43,653 bases of DNA from Pseudomonadota bacterium (GTDB lineage: Bacteria; Pseudomonadota; Gammaproteobacteria; Burkholderiales; Burkholderiaceae_C): assembly GCA_029561195.1 (NCBI GenBank), contig JAKQJK010000263.1, positions 1-43,653 of the forward strand. Reading direction: 5' to 3'. Of this stretch, positions 26,341 to 35,446 are shown piece by piece; positions within the stretch are counted from its first letter, which is position 1, and each line of letters opens with the position of its first letter. The notes under the pieces were generated by a model. The model was given only the letters and a program-made list of their open reading frames with translations, had not been told where the DNA came from and made no database searches. The position numbers were made by a program, and so were the translations under genes.

Positions 26341-26399
26341 GCGACCGGTAAAAGTATAAAGCTGGAGGGACATTGAAGTCCGTCCAGCGCCAGAGAGAG

Positions 26400-26765
26400 T
26401 CAGGCAGCAAGGACCTTGAAGGCGCCGGACTGCCTGCCAGGTCGGCCATAAGTTCCGGCAGACTGGTCATAGCTTGAGGCTTGGGCAGAGGGCAACATGC
26501 TATGCAACGCCCGTTCCACTGAAACTGTTCGACGCGACAGGCCTTCACGCAGTGTTTTCACGCTCTCATTAGCAGCATTCAGCCGCGCCTGAAAGCCTTG
26601 ATCTAGTTCATGCGTTCCGTTGATGCCGGACAGCAGTCCATGCATCTCTCTTGACGCCTCGCACAAACTCATCGCAACGGACTGCAACTTCCCTGGCTCA
26701 CCATCAATCAAGGCAGCTGATACCAAGCACAACTGACTCTCAATCTTTGCAAGTGCAGTCTGCAT
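26400..26765 (-). CDS. flgN: Flagella synthesis protein FlgN (chaperone for FlgK/FlgL)
   Basis: About 121 residues from ATG 26765; GTG 26777 and TTG 26807 are alternative in-frame starts, the last directly behind the flgM stop. Predicted mostly helical, with LSRRTVSVERALHSMLPS near the C-terminus. FlgN escorts the hook-filament junction proteins FlgK and FlgL to the export gate. Recognition rests mainly on being the gene directly after flgM in an flgAMN string; the sequence is weakly conserved. Confidence 0.78.
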   Translation of the reverse strand: MQTALAKIESQLCLVSAALIDGEPGKLQSVAMSLCEASREMHGLLSGINGTHELDQGFQARLNAANESVKTLREGLSRRTVSVERALHSMLPSAQASSYDQSAGTYGRPGRQSGAFKVLAA

Positions 26766-26807
26766 ATGAATGGCCACTTTGAAGAATTCCAGAGAATGAA
26801 CCAACAA

Positions 26808-27128
26808 CTACCGGCGGGTTCGATCAAGCATTTCCTGCGCGTTGGCAAGCAGCTTGTCCGCTATCGCTTCAGCGTTGACAACGTAGGACCCCTGCTCAAT
26901 AGCTGCTCGAATGGCATTAACTTTCTCAGTATCCACTTCAGCCATGTCGCCCTTGCCTGCTTGTTCCAGGGTTCGCGCAGTGGTTGATACCGTTACCGCA
27001 ACGCCAGAAGACTTTGCAGCCTGCGCAGCGGAAGCCGCAGGCCCGCCTGTAAGGCCTGCTTTGGCAGACGCGGACGCCACCGATGCGGCGGCGGGAATTG
27101 GAATATCGCTGGGTTGACCTATCTTCAT
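26808..27128 (-). CDS. flgM: Anti-sigma-28 factor FlgM
   Basis: 106 residues. The N-terminal half is Ala/Ser-rich and probably unfolded; the C-terminal half has the FliA-binding helices, including EKVNAIRAAIEQGSYVVNAEAIADKLL, which is diagnostic. FlgM holds FliA inactive until exported through the completed hook. GGAG lies ahead of ATG 27128. A sigma-28-type promoter 43 nt upstream gives the usual feedback loop. Confidence 0.95.
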   Translation of the reverse strand: MKIGQPSDIPIPAAASVASASAKAGLTGGPAASAAQAAKSSGVAVTVSTTARTLEQAGKGDMAEVDTEKVNAIRAAIEQGSYVVNAEAIADKLLANAQEMLDRTRR

Positions 27129-27170
27129 CGTTTTCTCCAAAACTACCTTGTATGTAGTCCAGTACGAATG

Positions 27171-27197
27171 CTATCGGCGGGATTCTGGAAGACTTTA
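27171..27197 (-). promoter_or_regulatory. Sigma-28 (FliA)-type promoter for flgMN
   Basis: On the minus strand TAAAGTCT, an 11-nt spacer and GCCGATAG match the FliA consensus at 7 of 8 positions in each box. This is the best such match in the window and lies between flgA and flgM. Confidence 0.9.
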
Positions 27198-27224
27198 GTT
27201 CTTTTCGTAGGCATTTGCATCATC

Positions 27225-27998
27225 CTAGATATCTATTTTTACTGTTCGGGTATCCAGCACCACCCCGCTCATGATCCGCCCGTTTTCCATTTTTACCCGT
27301 GCGGATTGCCCAATAACACCGACAGAAAGCGCCTGGCCGTCCGAAGTGATATGAAACCCGGCTCCCTGTGCAACAACCCGAACCTGGGCCCCGGCTTGAA
27401 AAACCTGCGCTGGCCTAAACATGCCTTGCCGTAATACTTGGCCAGTAACCAACCCTCTGGTGGCCACTTGTCCCACCCAAAGAGCGGGGTCAATCACCAC
27501 CGCGCCCGCTTCTTCAGCCCAATCCACTTCGGCTTCCATCACATCCTCCAGAGTCAAGGGGGTTCCCGTAGCAATATTCCCCTTGATAACCCACGCCACA
27601 CCCAAGGCTTTGACAGTGACAGGAACGAAAACACTCCATTTTGAGACTCCATCCGTACACCTCAGCCCCATGCGGGTTCGCCCCCAGAGCCGGTTACCCG
27701 CAGGGAGAAAGGGGTCGACCCGTCCGCAAGGGGCGAGACGAAGGCGGCTGTCGATGGTGCCAAGGGTGACTTCCATCCTCAAGGCTGACGAACCCGATGT
27801 GCGAGCAGTTGAAACAGCCTGGTCCAGCCAACGTTGGGTCGTCTGCAGAATTTCTGTGTCTGCCATCGAATTTGGGGTCTGCGACTGAGCCTCCCCCACC
27901 AATAAGAAGAAGACTGCAACCACCCCAAAGCCCACGTTCAAGACCTTTCGGAACAAGCAATGCAGTTTGAATCGATAGTCCGGCATGGAACTCTTCAT
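27225..27998 (-). CDS. flgA: Flagellar P-ring assembly chaperone FlgA
   Basis: 257 residues. A signal peptide with a hydrophobic core (VGFGVVAVFFLLVG) and a likely cut after AQS near residue 39 sends it to the periplasm, where FlgA helps FlgI assemble the P ring. The C-terminal SAF-like region has PLTLEDVMEAEVDWA and ARVKMENGRIMSGVVLD, typical of FlgA. ATG 27998 has GGGGAAA upstream; a second ATG is at 27986 and an in-frame TTG at 28058 would run through a hairpin. It diverges from flgB. Confidence 0.94.
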   Translation of the reverse strand: MKSSMPDYRFKLHCLFRKVLNVGFGVVAVFFLLVGEAQSQTPNSMADTEILQTTQRWLDQAVSTARTSGSSALRMEVTLGTIDSRLRLAPCGRVDPFLPAGNRLWGRTRMGLRCTDGVSKWSVFVPVTVKALGVAWVIKGNIATGTPLTLEDVMEAEVDWAEEAGAVVIDPALWVGQVATRGLVTGQVLRQGMFRPAQVFQAGAQVRVVAQGAGFHITSDGQALSVGVIGQSARVKMENGRIMSGVVLDTRTVKIDI

Positions 27999-28030
27999 CA
28001 GCTTTCCCCAATTTGAATATCGCCATACAG

Positions 28031-28048
28031 ATAGCTCCTGCGAGCTAT
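28031..28048. repeat. 7-bp inverted repeat in the flgA-flgB intergenic region
   Basis: ATAGCTC and GAGCTAT flank CTGC, 33 nt upstream of the flgA start. It could be an operator or a hairpin in the flgA leader. No clear promoter could be assigned to either flgA or flgB in this 217-nt region. Confidence 0.4.
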
Positions 28049-28215
28049 TTCCACACAAGCAACTATAAGGAGTTCCATGCTTAAGGAAACCCTCAAGTAA
28101 AGCAGAAATGCCCCGTTATTCGAGGTATCGACCATTAAAGGTTTTCCCATAATTGATTCACATCGAAATCCTGGGCTAGCCCCGGGATAGTTGGAACCAA
28201 GAGTGGAGGTGTTTC

Positions 28216-28647
28216 ATGTTTGCGAATTTGACCAGCGGGCTGGACTTTCATTCCAAAGCTTTAGTGCTTCGTGCCGAGCGACAGCGCGCCATTGCCAGCA
28301 ATATCGCGAACGCAGACACACCTGGCTATGTTGCCCGTGATCTTGATTTCAAATCTGCAATGGCCAACGCGACTACCAGTAGTCTGGCGCCAGGCAGCAA
28401 CACAAGTCCTGCCAGCGGTGTTACACACAAAAACCATATCCCACTGCCAGATGGCACCCAGGGGGGCATTGGAAGTCTCTCCAAGCTGGGCTATGCGGCT
28501 CAAACCCAGCCCAGCATGGACGGAAATAGCGTTGACCTAGACCGCGAGCGCGCCAACTTTGTCGATAACTCTGTCCGTTATGAAGCAACTCTTCGGTTTA
28601 TTAACGGCCAGTCAAAAACAATCTTGAGCGCTATCCAGGGTCAGTAA
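28216..28647 (+). CDS. flgB: Flagellar proximal rod protein FlgB
   Basis: 143 residues. FlgB is the first proximal rod subunit. The rod/hook family signature RQRAIASNIANADTPGYVARDLDF is near residues 23-46, and the C-terminal helix DNSVRYEATLRFINGQSKTI is typical. GGAGG lies 7 nt before the ATG. First gene of the flgB-L operon. Confidence 0.97.
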   Translation: MFANLTSGLDFHSKALVLRAERQRAIASNIANADTPGYVARDLDFKSAMANATTSSLAPGSNTSPASGVTHKNHIPLPDGTQGGIGSLSKLGYAAQTQPSMDGNSVDLDRERANFVDNSVRYEATLRFINGQSKTILSAIQGQ

Positions 28648-28675
28648 CAAATCCATTTAGAGAAATAAAACGACC

Positions 28676-29080
28676 ATGTCCATGTTTTCAATTTTTGGAG
28701 TTTCGGGTAGCGCGATCAGCGCCCAGTCACAACGACTCAATGTAGTTGCCAGTAATTTGGCCAATGCGGATGCAGTCGCGGGCCCAGATGGTCAAGGCTA
28801 CAAGGGTAGACAAGTCGTCTTTGAGACGGTTCCTATGGGATCAGATGCTTCTGCAGGCGTGAAAGTGAGTTCGGTACGCGAAAACAATGAGCCACTTCGT
28901 AAAGTGCACAACCCCAGTCATCCTTCGGCCGATTCGGAAGGATACGTCACGCACTCCAACGTCAATCCAGTTGAGGAGATGGTCAACATGATCTCTGCCT
29001 CTAGGTCATATCAGAACAACGTTGAGGTCATGAATACAGCCAAAACCTTGCTTCTGAAGACTCTTCAAATGGGTCAGTAA
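28676..29080 (+). CDS. flgC: Flagellar proximal rod protein FlgC
   Basis: 134 residues. The N-terminus contains SGSAISAQSQRLNVVASNLANAD, the shared rod-family motif, and the C-terminus VNPVEEMVNMISASRSYQNNVEVMNT is a standard FlgC ending. It follows flgB by 28 nt. The ribosome binding site is weak. Confidence 0.97.
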   Translation: MSMFSIFGVSGSAISAQSQRLNVVASNLANADAVAGPDGQGYKGRQVVFETVPMGSDASAGVKVSSVRENNEPLRKVHNPSHPSADSEGYVTHSNVNPVEEMVNMISASRSYQNNVEVMNTAKTLLLKTLQMGQ

Positions 29081-29097
29081 TTTTTCAAGGATCACAC

Positions 29098-29757
29098 ATG
29101 CTTTCAGGTACCGTCAACACAGCTTCGGGCGTCAACGCAATCACGGATGTTGCGAGCGTCAAGTCCGCTTCTACAGACCCTGCCGCAGCTCAGGACAGAT
29201 TCATGAAATTGTTGGTTGCTCAACTGAACAACCAGGACCCAATGAATCCAATGGATAACGCGCAAATGACGAGTCAGATTGCGCAAATCAACACGGTGAC
29301 CGGCATTCAGCAGGTCAATGACACATTGAAAAGCATGGCCGAACAATTCACCTCCTTGCAGGTTATCCAGGGTGCCTCCATGGTGGGCCATGATGTACTG
29401 GTGCCGGGCACAACACTTACACGTAGTAATGGAGTTGCCAAAGGTGCGGTTGAGTTGGCCGGAAGCGCAGATAGCGTAAAAATCGAAATTCTTACCCCCG
29501 GAGGGCAGGTTATCGACACACTCAACCTCGGTTCGCTGGATGCCGGTCGTCATTCATTTGAGTGGAACGCAGCAAGCTATCAAGGTACGGGGGAGCCAGG
29601 CTTTCGGGTCGTCGCGAGCCGCGCAGGCCAATCCGTTGATACGGTTTCACTCTCCCAGAATCGCGTGCTGTCGGTCGCCAGTGAGGCTGGCGTCATGACT
29701 GTTCAGCTGGAGGGCAGGAGCTCTGTCCCCTACAGCACCATCAAGGCCATTCTCTAA
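29098..29757 (+). CDS. flgD: Flagellar hook assembly scaffold protein FlgD
   Basis: 219 residues. FlgD caps the growing hook and is absent from the finished structure. The N-terminal segment DRFMKLLVAQLNNQDPMNPMDNAQMTSQ-type motif (residues about 33-60) is diagnostic, followed by the FlgD Ig-like fold with VKIEILTPGGQVIDTL and RHSFEWNA. AAGGA precedes the ATG; it lies 17 nt after flgC. Confidence 0.96.
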   Translation: MLSGTVNTASGVNAITDVASVKSASTDPAAAQDRFMKLLVAQLNNQDPMNPMDNAQMTSQIAQINTVTGIQQVNDTLKSMAEQFTSLQVIQGASMVGHDVLVPGTTLTRSNGVAKGAVELAGSADSVKIEILTPGGQVIDTLNLGSLDAGRHSFEWNAASYQGTGEPGFRVVASRAGQSVDTVSLSQNRVLSVASEAGVMTVQLEGRSSVPYSTIKAIL

Positions 29758-29814
29758 GTCCAGCCATCAAGCACAAGCTTCGTACGTAACACCATATATT
29801 CAAAAGGGAAAACA

Positions 29815-31029
29815 ATGTCATTCGAAACAGGCCTATCCGGACTCAATGCTGCCAGCCGTAACCTGGACGTCATTGGCAACAATATTGCCAATGCCAACAC
29901 TACAGGCATGAAGTCATCGCGAACTGAATTCGCGGACATCGTTGCGTCGTCTATTGGCGTGGGTGGCGGAAACTCCAACGGCATTGGCGTAGCAGTCGGA
30001 ACTGTCTCGCAAATGTTCACTCAGGGAAACATCAACATAACTGGCAACGATCTCGACGTCGCCATCAATGGCAGCGGTTTCTTCCAGTTGCAAATGCCCG
30101 ATGGTTCAGCCGCCTATTCCAGGGACGGGCAATTCAAGCTCGACCGCTTGGGCAATATCGTCACCAATGCCGGGGCAAATGTGATGGGATATCCAACAGA
30201 CACCGCCGGCAATCCCACAAGCACCACCCTGCAAGCACTTCAACTCCCGACGACTGCACCCATCGGCGCACAGCAGACTTCCACGATGACAGCCGAATTT
30301 AATCTCGACGCACGTGCACCGGTCTGGAATGCAGTAACCCCAAATACACCACTGACGACCTACGGAACGTCCCTGACGACTTATGACGCCCAGGGTGTTG
30401 CAATTCCAACTTCCTTTTATCTCCAAAAAACAGGGAGCGATACCTGGAACATGTTCACCGACCCCACATCCGCGGCGACGGCAGTCACTTCCTCCGTGGG
30501 AACGATGACCTTTGGGACCAATGGATTACTGACCAGCGCAGGCACCACAACATTGAACGTCACATCACCAAACCCGGCAATAGGCGCATTCCCGGTCACG
30601 GTTGACATCAGCAGCGTCACCCAGTATGGCGCCTCATTCGGCGTATCGAATCTGACCCAGGACGGCTATGCCCCCGGCGAACTCACCGGGCTGAAAATTG
30701 GTGAAGATGGCGTTATCACGGCACGGTATTCCAATGGCGTCACCCAGGCGGCTGGCCAGTTGTCATTGGCTGACTTTCGTAACGTACAGGGGCTCGCTCC
30801 CACGGGGGGCGGAAATTGGGTTGAAACCTTCGCCTCAGGGCAACCTGTTCAAGGCTCTCCTGGACAAGGAAAACTCGGCGTGCTTCGTTCTGGCGCACTG
30901 GAAGAGTCAAACGTTGACTTGACCGCCGAGCTAGTCAACATGATGACTGCGCAGCGCTCCTATCAGGCAAATGCCCAGACGATCAAGACACAAGATCAGG
31001 TTCTATCCACGCTAGTCAATCTTCGCTAA
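29815..31029 (+). CDS. flgE: Flagellar hook protein FlgE
   Basis: 404 residues. The N-terminal D0 region has SGLNAASRNLDVIGNNIANANTTG and the C-terminal D0 region ends VNMMTAQRSYQANAQTIKTQDQVLSTLVNLR. The central hook domains hold Thr-rich beta structure. FlgE polymerises into the flexible joint between rod and filament. The 57-nt gap behind flgD has a GGGAAAA ribosome binding site. Confidence 0.97.
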   Translation: MSFETGLSGLNAASRNLDVIGNNIANANTTGMKSSRTEFADIVASSIGVGGGNSNGIGVAVGTVSQMFTQGNINITGNDLDVAINGSGFFQLQMPDGSAAYSRDGQFKLDRLGNIVTNAGANVMGYPTDTAGNPTSTTLQALQLPTTAPIGAQQTSTMTAEFNLDARAPVWNAVTPNTPLTTYGTSLTTYDAQGVAIPTSFYLQKTGSDTWNMFTDPTSAATAVTSSVGTMTFGTNGLLTSAGTTTLNVTSPNPAIGAFPVTVDISSVTQYGASFGVSNLTQDGYAPGELTGLKIGEDGVITARYSNGVTQAAGQLSLADFRNVQGLAPTGGGNWVETFASGQPVQGSPGQGKLGVLRSGALEESNVDLTAELVNMMTAQRSYQANAQTIKTQDQVLSTLVNLR

Positions 31030-31048
31030 CAAGACTTCAGGATAAGAC

Positions 31049-31789
31049 ATGGACCGTCTCATATATACCGCCATGACCGGCGCCAATGCAGCTGCGCATA
31101 GGCAGGCAGTCCTGTCCAACAACCTGGCTAATGCATCTACCAACGGATTTCGCGCCGAACTGTCAACTTTTCGTGCAGTGCCACTCCGGGGAGACGGTGC
31201 AACCACCAGGGTCTTTGCGCTTGAGGCGACCGCCGGTCATCTTGACACTCCTGGCGCCGCCCAGCGCACTGGCAGAAGCATGGATGCAATGACCACGGGT
31301 AACTCATGGTTTGCTGTCCAGGGACTGGACGGTACTGAGTCTTACACACGAAACGGCGCCTTCGAGGTGTCACCAGAGGGGACTTTGATGACATCGAATG
31401 GACTGACCGTCCTCTCAGATGGCGGATCTCCCATCACAGTGCCATCTGGAGCAACGGTATCGCTTGGACACGACGGCAGCTTGAGTGCCAAAGTAGGCGG
31501 ACAACCCGCCAACGGAATTGGCCGTCTGAAAATGATTACCCCCAACGCTGATGATCCACTCAAACGCGGTGCAGATGGTCTGTTTCGCGCCACCTCCGGA
31601 GATCCATTGCCCAACGACGGCAACGCCCGTTTGCAGGTCGGGGTACTTGAAGGATCCAACGTGAATCCTATCGAGACGATGGTTGGAATGATTCAAACAG
31701 CCAGGCAATTTGAAACCCAGATGCGTCTGCTTCAAACAGCCGAATCAAATGATCGGTCAGCGGGTCAGCTTCTGGGTCTTCAGGGTTAA
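31049..31789 (+). CDS. flgF: Flagellar rod protein FlgF
   Basis: 246 residues. N-terminus MDRLIYTAMTGANAAAHRQAVLSNNLANAST is the FlgF form of the rod signature; the C-terminus ETMVGMIQTARQFETQMRLLQTAE is equally typical. Proximal rod subunit between FlgC and FlgG. AGGAT precedes the ATG; 19 nt after flgE. Confidence 0.97.
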   Translation: MDRLIYTAMTGANAAAHRQAVLSNNLANASTNGFRAELSTFRAVPLRGDGATTRVFALEATAGHLDTPGAAQRTGRSMDAMTTGNSWFAVQGLDGTESYTRNGAFEVSPEGTLMTSNGLTVLSDGGSPITVPSGATVSLGHDGSLSAKVGGQPANGIGRLKMITPNADDPLKRGADGLFRATSGDPLPNDGNARLQVGVLEGSNVNPIETMVGMIQTARQFETQMRLLQTAESNDRSAGQLLGLQG

Positions 31790-31831
31790 GTGAATCACAC
31801 GTCCCACTTGCAAAGCACATAAGGAAACATC

Positions 31832-32614
31832 ATGATCAATTCTCTGTGGATATCCAAAACCGGCATGGAAGCCCAGCAAACCCAGCTGGATGTCATCTCC
31901 AACAATCTAGCCAATGTTTCAACCACCGGCTTCAAACGTGCGAGTGCGGTCTTTGAAGACTTGATGTACCAAAATCTGCGGCAAGTAGGCTCCAATAGCT
32001 CGGAGCAGTCACAACTACCGACAGGCCTGCAATTAGGTCTTGGCGTACGAACTGTCGCTACAAGCCGGTCATTCGCGCAGGGCAATCTTCAACAGTCCGG
32101 GAACAAGCTGGATGTCGCCATTCAGGGCAACGGCTTCTTTCAAGTCACCATGCCTGATGGCACCACCAACTACACCCGCGACGGCTCCTTCCAGGTCGAT
32201 GCACAAGGCCGCCTCGTGACCTCATCCGGGCTACCTATTGCCAACGGCGTCACTTTCCCGGCCAATGCAACCAGTATCGCCATCGGCTCCGACGGAACGG
32301 TTACTGCGCAAGTGCCTGGCAATACCGCGCCACAAAATATTGGCACTATCGCGCTGGCGAGCTTTGTTAACCCCGCAGGTCTCGATCCCAAAGGGCAGAA
32401 CCTGTATGCAGAGAGTACAGCCTCGGGCCAACCCAACAGCGGCACGCCCGGTGGCAACGGCCTGGGCTCGCTGATGCAGGGCTTCGTTGAAACATCCAAC
32501 GTCAATGTTGTGCAAGAGCTTGTCACCATGATTCAGACCCAGCGGGCATATGAAATGAATTCCAAGGCTATTCAGACTTCAGATCAGATGCTGCAAAAAT
32601 TGGGACAGCTGTAA
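31832..32614 (+). CDS. flgG: Flagellar distal rod protein FlgG
   Basis: 260 residues, the most conserved rod protein and identical in length to the enteric one. [36 protein letters not shown] at the start and [25 protein letters not shown] at the end are unmistakable (each shown in part). It forms the rigid drive shaft crossing the P and L rings. AAGGA precedes the ATG. Confidence 0.98.
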   Translation: MINSLWISKTGMEAQQTQLDVISNNLANVSTTGFKRASAVFEDLMYQNLRQVGSNSSEQSQLPTGLQLGLGVRTVATSRSFAQGNLQQSGNKLDVAIQGNGFFQVTMPDGTTNYTRDGSFQVDAQGRLVTSSGLPIANGVTFPANATSIAIGSDGTVTAQVPGNTAPQNIGTIALASFVNPAGLDPKGQNLYAESTASGQPNSGTPGGNGLGSLMQGFVETSNVNVVQELVTMIQTQRAYEMNSKAIQTSDQMLQKLGQL

Positions 32615-32625
32615 GCGGGTCATTC

Positions 32626-33345
32626 ATGTACTTCCAAAACATGGTGAGAAGCTACTTCAGATTTTGTCGCTTGGTGGTGTCAACCGTACTGGTTGGCTTG
32701 GGATGTTCTGCATGCGAGTCATTGCCACAAAAAGTGAAAGTAGATTTTGCAGAACCCAGAACTGCGCAACCCGTCGCAACGCCAGTCAAAGTTACCGGCA
32801 TGCAACCTACGGGCAGCCTGTTTCACGCTGCAAGCTATCGACCTGCATTTGAAGATGTAAGAGCACGCTCCGTGGGCGACACGGTTACGATTCAAATCGT
32901 TGAAAACATCACCGCCAGCCAGAAATCTGCCTCAACGGTCAATCGAAGTTCAACTATTGATGCCAGCGTGTCGGCTTTCCCGCTGTTCCCGGCTTCAGAG
33001 TTGGCCAAGCTGGGGGTGGGCACTTCTTCATCGAATGATTTCTCAGGCAAAGGTGGCACTGAAAGCGCCAACACATTCTCGGGTTCAATCACTACAACCG
33101 TTGTTGAAGTCCTTCCCAATGGACATCTTGTGGTCGCAGGAGAAAAACAAATCGGCGTGAATCAAAACGTGGATGTTCTCCGGTTTTCCGGTACCGTTGA
33201 TCCGCGAGTGGTCCAACCAGGGAGCATCGTGAACTCCACGCAGGTTGCAAACGCAAGAATCGAGTCTAAAGGGCGTGGCGCCCAAGGCGAGGCGCAGACA
33301 GTTGGCTGGTTATCCCGCTTCTTTTTGAGCTTTCTTCCTTTCTGA
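32626..33345 (+). CDS. flgH: Flagellar L-ring lipoprotein FlgH
   Basis: 239 residues. An N-terminal lipoprotein signal ends in GLGCSACES; either Cys27 or Cys30 could be lipidated, with Cys30 (after SA) more usual apart from a Cys at the -3 position. The body has the FlgH motifs ARSVGDTVTIQIVENITASQKS and QPGSIVNSTQVANARIES. It forms the outer-membrane bushing. It starts 12 nt after flgG; an in-frame ATG at 32641 is an alternative. Confidence 0.95.
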   Translation: MYFQNMVRSYFRFCRLVVSTVLVGLGCSACESLPQKVKVDFAEPRTAQPVATPVKVTGMQPTGSLFHAASYRPAFEDVRARSVGDTVTIQIVENITASQKSASTVNRSSTIDASVSAFPLFPASELAKLGVGTSSSNDFSGKGGTESANTFSGSITTTVVEVLPNGHLVVAGEKQIGVNQNVDVLRFSGTVDPRVVQPGSIVNSTQVANARIESKGRGAQGEAQTVGWLSRFFLSFLPF

Positions 33346-33385
33346 GTCTGCCCAGAATCGAGTCCTGTTCAACCTGTTGCGCATC

Positions 33386-34531
33386 ATGTCCGCCATCTTT
33401 CATCATCTCTTGATCTTCCCTGCAAAACGGAGTTTTTGGGGGTTACTCGCGGTTTGCCTGCTGTCGCTGGGTGGCGCGCAGGCAGCCCGCATCAAGGAGG
33501 TAGCCTCCATTGAGGGCGTTCGCAGCAATCAACTCACAGGATTCGGGCTCGTCGTTGGATTGGACGGAACGGGTGACCAGACAACCCAGATGCCTTACAC
33601 ATCCCAGGGTCTGAACAACTACCTGCAACAGCTCGGCATTACGTTGCCGGCGGCATCGGTATCCCAGCTACAACTGAAGAACGTCGCTGCTGTGCTGGTC
33701 ACCGCGCAGCTACCCGCATTTGCACGTCCCGGACAGACGCTGGATGTCAACGTGTCTTCGCTGGGCAATTCCAAGTCACTCAAGGGTGGCATGTTGATCA
33801 CAACACCACTAAAGGGTGCAGACGGCGAGGTTTACGCACTAGCTCAAGGTAACTTGATAGTAGGCGGCGCAGGAGCTGCCGCGGGTGGCAGCAAAGTCCA
33901 GATCAATCACCTGAGTGCGGGGCGTGTGCCAGACGGAGCCCAAGTAGAGCGGTCTGTACCAACGCCCCTGCAACTGGGGGACAGCTTTAACCTGGGACTA
34001 AATGCTTCGGATTTTCAGACTGCGCGCAAGGTAGCTCAAGCCATAAACCAGAAATTTGGTCCCGGTTTTGCACGGGCACTGGACGGACGAACTGTACAGG
34101 TCAAGGCGCCGCCAGATGCCAACGACCGGGTGTCTTTCGTCGCCGAGATGGAAGAACTTGCACTGGAGTCTTCGATACCCAGCGCAAAGGTTGTGATCAA
34201 TGCCCGTACCGGTTCCATTGTGTTGAATCAGGCCGTCACGCTGGGTCCTTGCGCGATTGCACATGGCAACCTGTCTGTCAGTATCAGTTCAACACCCGTC
34301 ATCAGCCAACCCAGCCCCCTGTCTCCGAACGGCCAGACGGTGGTCACTGAAAAAGCCAACATTCAGATCAAACAGGAACCCGGGATTTTGATCCAGGTGC
34401 CAGCTGCACCACAACTCTCCGACGTCGTTCGCGCTTTAAACGCATTGGGTGCAACTCCTCAGGATTTGCTGGCAATCTTGCAAGCGATTAAGGCTGCTGG
34501 CGCCCTGAACGCGGAGCTTGAGGTCATCTAG
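33386..34531 (+). CDS. flgI: Flagellar P-ring protein FlgI
   Basis: About 381 residues from ATG 33386 (an in-frame TTG lies 9 nt upstream). A signal peptide ends AQA just before ARIKEVASIEGVRSNQLTGFGLVVGLDGTGD, the conserved mature N-terminus of FlgI. FlgI assembles the peptidoglycan-level ring with help from FlgA. The C-terminus LVRALNALGATPQDLLAILQ-type end is typical. It ends 1 nt before the flgJ ATG. No good ribosome binding site is visible. Confidence 0.96.
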   Translation: MSAIFHHLLIFPAKRSFWGLLAVCLLSLGGAQAARIKEVASIEGVRSNQLTGFGLVVGLDGTGDQTTQMPYTSQGLNNYLQQLGITLPAASVSQLQLKNVAAVLVTAQLPAFARPGQTLDVNVSSLGNSKSLKGGMLITTPLKGADGEVYALAQGNLIVGGAGAAAGGSKVQINHLSAGRVPDGAQVERSVPTPLQLGDSFNLGLNASDFQTARKVAQAINQKFGPGFARALDGRTVQVKAPPDANDRVSFVAEMEELALESSIPSAKVVINARTGSIVLNQAVTLGPCAIAHGNLSVSISSTPVISQPSPLSPNGQTVVTEKANIQIKQEPGILIQVPAAPQLSDVVRALNALGATPQDLLAILQAIKAAGALNAELEVI

Positions 34532-34532
34532 C

Positions 34533-35435
34533 ATGGGCTTCGGACAACTCCCATCAGCTTCCAATGCACTTGCGGCAGACGCGCGCACGCTGAATACGTT
34601 GAAGCTGCAGGCCGGACAGCAAACAACTCCCGAGTCAATCAAGGAAGCAGCCAAACAGTTTGAGTCGCTTTTCATGCGCGAGCTCATCAAAAGCATGCGG
34701 GAAGCCACAATGAAATCCGGTTTGCTGGATAGCCCGGGTGGAGATCTGGGTGCAGACTTGCTTGACCAGCAATTCGCTGTGCAAATGTCCGGGCAACCGG
34801 GTGGCTTGTCTGACCTGATTGCCCAGCAATTGAGTCGTCAGATGGGTGTGCCCCAGACTGGCGATGCAAGTAAAAAGAGTGTCTCCATACCTGCCGTCCA
34901 GGCTCCCTCGATCAATCCCATTGCCCCAGTGAGCACGAGCGCCAACGCTGCGTCACCATCCATACGCCAGGCAGGCTTCGTCCAGCGTCACAACGAAGCG
35001 GCATCCCGAGTTGCGGCTTCCAGTGGCATTCCAGCCGGATTCATGATCGGGCAGGCAGGCCATGAAACAGGATGGGGCAAACATGAAATCAAGATGAAGG
35101 GCGGAGAGCCGTCCTTCAATCTGTTTGGCATCAAGGCTGATGCCAAATGGAAAGGAAAAGTCGCGGAAGTCACTACAACTGAATATGTGAATGGCGAGCC
35201 TCAAAAGATGGTCGCCAAATTTCGGGCCTACGCCTCTTACGAAGAGTCATTTAAAGACTATGCCAGGCTGATTTCCGAAAGTCCCCGGTACGCCCAGGCC
35301 CGTCAGCAAACAGCCTCGGTCACGGCATTCGCCAGCGGCCTTCAACGCGCTGGCTACGCGACCGATCCAGCATATGCGTCCAAGCTTAGCAGGGCGATCA
35401 ACACCACGTTGCAATTGCAACGTGCGCAAGCCTGA
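34533..35435 (+). CDS. flgJ: Flagellar rod-assembly protein and peptidoglycan hydrolase FlgJ
   Basis: 300 residues with both domains of the dual-function FlgJ: an N-terminal rod-capping domain (KEAAKQFESLFMRELIKSMREA) and a C-terminal glucosaminidase domain with the catalytic glutamate in QAGHETGWGKHEIK (Glu178). It cuts the peptidoglycan so the rod can pass. A Ser/Pro-rich linker near 105-145 joins the halves. ATG 34533 is preceded by GGAG and GAGG and follows the flgI stop by 1 nt. Confidence 0.97.
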   Translation: MGFGQLPSASNALAADARTLNTLKLQAGQQTTPESIKEAAKQFESLFMRELIKSMREATMKSGLLDSPGGDLGADLLDQQFAVQMSGQPGGLSDLIAQQLSRQMGVPQTGDASKKSVSIPAVQAPSINPIAPVSTSANAASPSIRQAGFVQRHNEAASRVAASSGIPAGFMIGQAGHETGWGKHEIKMKGGEPSFNLFGIKADAKWKGKVAEVTTTEYVNGEPQKMVAKFRAYASYEESFKDYARLISESPRYAQARQQTASVTAFASGLQRAGYATDPAYASKLSRAINTTLQLQRAQA

Positions 35436-35446
35436 CCGGGGACGTC

